The position numbers and the translations under genes are program-made. DNA of 7,145 bases from 20CM-2-65-7 sp035943355 (GTDB lineage Bacteria; Gemmatimonadota; Gemmatimonadetes; Gemmatimonadales; GWC2-71-9): contig DASZCG010000220.1 in assembly GCA_035943355.1 (NCBI GenBank), positions 1-7,145 on the forward strand, read 5' to 3'. How positions within the stretch are numbered: the first letter of the stretch is position 1; every line of letters begins with the position of its first letter. The notes beneath the pieces are model-generated. The model did not search any database, had not been told where the DNA came from, and was given only the letters and a program-made list of their open reading frames with translations. Positions 5,814 through 7,145 of the stretch are shown one piece after another.

Positions 5814-6518
5814 ATGCGCGGGATCCGCAATCCTGGCAGAGTGGTTGGATTCTGGTATCTGCTGCTCGTGTTCGCCGGCCCACTGCGCCTCATCTACATC
5901 CCCAACAAGTTGTTCGTCGCAGGCAACGCGGCTGCGACGGCGAGCAACATCGCCGCGCACGCGTGGCTCTTCCGACTCGGCATGCTGAGCGAAGTGCTGG
6001 GATCCCTCATTCTGATCCTGCTCGCGCTCGCGTTCTATCGGTTGTTCAAAGACGTCGACGAGTATCTCGCGGTACTGCTCGTGATCACGGGCGGCATCAT
6101 GCCCGCCATCCTCACGCTGCTGCACGTGGCGATCGATGGCACCGCCCTCGCGGCCGCCCGCGGCGACGCCGGCTTCGCAGCCTTCGGCGCGGGGCAACGC
6201 GACGCGTTCGTGCTGCTGTTCCTGCGCTTCAATCATTATGAGGTCGTGGCTGCGGAAATACTGTGGGGCGTCTGGCTGTTCCCGATGGGTGCGCTGACGT
6301 ACAAATCCGGTTTCCTGCCGCGCTTCATCGGCGTCTGGCTGATCATCAATGGCGCCGCCTACGTGCTGCTGTGCGTGACCGGTATCCTGTTCCCGGCATA
6401 CGAGGACAAGGTCTTCCTCTACGCTCAACCCGCCCTCTTCGGCGAGTTGGTCATCATGTTCTGGCTCTTGATCAAGGGTGCCAACCCTCGGACCTCCTTG
6501 CCCGCGCCGGGTATTTAG
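5814..6518 (+). CDS. DUF4386 family integral membrane protein
   Basis: This 234-residue protein has about six hydrophobic segments (roughly residues 10-28, 55-76, 84-108, 145-162, 170-192 and 203-220). Several features match DUF4386 proteins as I know them: the opening GRVVGFWYLLLVFAG, then AAATASNIAAHAWLFRLGMLSE, the ALAFYRLFKDVD loop, and late FLPRFIGVWLIINGAAY. Length is normal for that family. The biochemical role of DUF4386 is not established and nothing here settles it. The ATG is preceded by GGAGG at 5805-5809 with a slightly short four-base gap. The Big_2 gene's terminator isolates it from upstream transcription, so it needs its own promoter in 5720-5800, where I see no convincing one. 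The di-haem oxidoreductase gene begins 43 bases after its stop, so the two are probably co-transcribed. Confidence 0.88.
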   Translation: MRGIRNPGRVVGFWYLLLVFAGPLRLIYIPNKLFVAGNAAATASNIAAHAWLFRLGMLSEVLGSLILILLALAFYRLFKDVDEYLAVLLVITGGIMPAILTLLHVAIDGTALAAARGDAGFAAFGAGQRDAFVLLFLRFNHYEVVAAEILWGVWLFPMGALTYKSGFLPRFIGVWLIINGAAYVLLCVTGILFPAYEDKVFLYAQPALFGELVIMFWLLIKGANPRTSLPAPGI

Positions 6519-6561
6519 AAGTCGCTGGTGACACCGTCGGCTCACTCTCGCCCGAGGCCCT

Positions 6562-7145
6562 GTGGCTCATCCTCATCGTCGCGGTGCCATCTCATGCATC
6601 ATCGTGGCACTGGCCACGACCGCGTGCACCAGCCCTCCCTCGCCCCCGTTTACGCCTCCAGCCCCGAGTCAGTCCGCATCCGAAGCGCCCACGGGCTTCG
6701 ACAACAAGAGCAATGGAATGATCGATGACTCGACCCACGACGCTGACCGGGACAGTTTCGACGAGGTCGAAGACATTGCCGACGGCCTGGGGCCGCTCTA
6801 CAACGCGCAGTCCTGTCGCGAGTGCCACCAGAACCCGATCTCCGGTGGGCCGAGCCAGGTCAGCGAGCTGCGAGTCGGCCACCTGGGGCCGGACGGCCTG
6901 TTCCGCAACGCGGACATCCCGATCGCGCGCGGCACCGTCGTTATCGCCGGCCGCACGCTCGTCAACGACCGGGCCATCTGTCCCAACGCCGAGTTCCCCG
7001 ACTCCGAGATTCAAGAGCGGGTCCCCGACACGGAGACGATCCGCACCGCGCGCCTAGCGCTCAACCTGCTGGGGGACGGGCTGGTGGAGGCGGTACCTGA
7101 CTCGACGCTACTGGCGCTGGCGCGCGAGCAACGCAGGGCCACGGG
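6562..7145 (+). CDS. Di-haem oxidoreductase family lipoprotein (DHOR/DUF1111-like), 3' end beyond window
   Basis: The frame is open from a stop at 6529-6531 to the window end. GTG at 6562, with GAGG four bases before it, gives 194 residues so far. No ATG lies in frame ahead of the signal peptide, and the later GTG at 6604 would destroy it. MAHPHRRG plus a hydrophobic stretch leads to the lipobox-like Thr-Thr-Ala-Cys22, then a Pro/Ser-rich linker. The conserved part starts at GFDNKSNGMIDD. It holds one c-type haem site, Cys85-Arg-Glu-Cys88-His89, inside GLGPLYNAQSCRECHQNP, followed by SGGPSQVSELRVGH, LVNDRAI and LNLLGDGLVEAVP. This order matches the di-haem 'thiol oxidoreductase' family; the second haem site and C-terminal half should lie beyond the window. 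It likely acts in extracytoplasmic electron transfer; the actual substrate is not known. Confidence 0.9.
   Translation, partial: MAHPHRRGAISCIIVALATTACTSPPSPPFTPPAPSQSASEAPTGFDNKSNGMIDDSTHDADRDSFDEVEDIADGLGPLYNAQSCRECHQNPISGGPSQVSELRVGHLGPDGLFRNADIPIARGTVVIAGRTLVNDRAICPNAEFPDSEIQERVPDTETIRTARLALNLLGDGLVEAVPDSTLLALAREQRRAT

Noticed and set aside
5255..6241. 328-residue open frame on the plus strand
   Set aside because: It is an out-of-frame read of two well-supported genes and crosses the terminator between them.
5409..6545. 378-residue open frame on the minus strand
   Set aside because: It runs antisense through the Big_2 gene, the palindromic terminator and the DUF4386 gene. Its composition (many Glu, Gln, Arg, His) is typical of a GC-rich shadow.

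Overview
This is an ordinary-looking stretch of a GC-rich bacterial chromosome with compact genes on both strands. The organism is most likely from Gemmatimonadota or Acidobacteriota. The pointers are a Big_2-type lipoprotein, a PQQ-like beta-propeller lipoprotein, a DUF4386 protein beside a di-haem oxidoreductase, and copies of a dispersed GAAGGATCTGC / TCAGGATGACA repeat of a kind I associate with those phyla. This placement is inference from protein style; the window holds no marker gene.

Left part (1-2774): a carbon-nitrogen hydrolase of the nitrilase superfamily runs leftwards and off the window edge. It is divergent from a 547-residue secreted beta-propeller lipoprotein. The roughly 190-base gap between them carries an inverted pair of the dispersed repeat, and the hydrolase's Shine-Dalgarno lies inside that repeat. 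A third, partial repeat copy starts directly after the lipoprotein's stop codon.

Middle (2556-4777, minus strand): a probable lactate/pyruvate-type MFS symporter (SHS family) overlaps by four bases the start of a secreted concanavalin-A-like (DUF1349-like) domain protein. The latter looks truncated. Where a TolB-type propeller is expected, the frame enters a short piece resembling the N-terminus of an alpha/beta hydrolase, passes through G-tracts, and runs antisense into the lipoprotein gene.

Right part (4778-7145, plus strand): a class I cyclic di-GMP riboswitch candidate is followed at once by a strong intrinsic terminator. Next come a G-tract-rich Shine-Dalgarno region and a 217-residue Ig-like/Big_2 lipoprotein, closed by its own perfect terminator. 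This is a complete self-contained unit: second messenger, RNA switch, surface protein. Downstream, a DUF4386 membrane protein and a truncated (by the window) di-haem oxidoreductase lipoprotein probably form an operon.

I found no clearly new biological system. The most interesting items are the riboswitch-controlled surface lipoprotein with its G-quadruplex-like leader, and the decayed or chimeric 3' end of the DUF1349-like gene.
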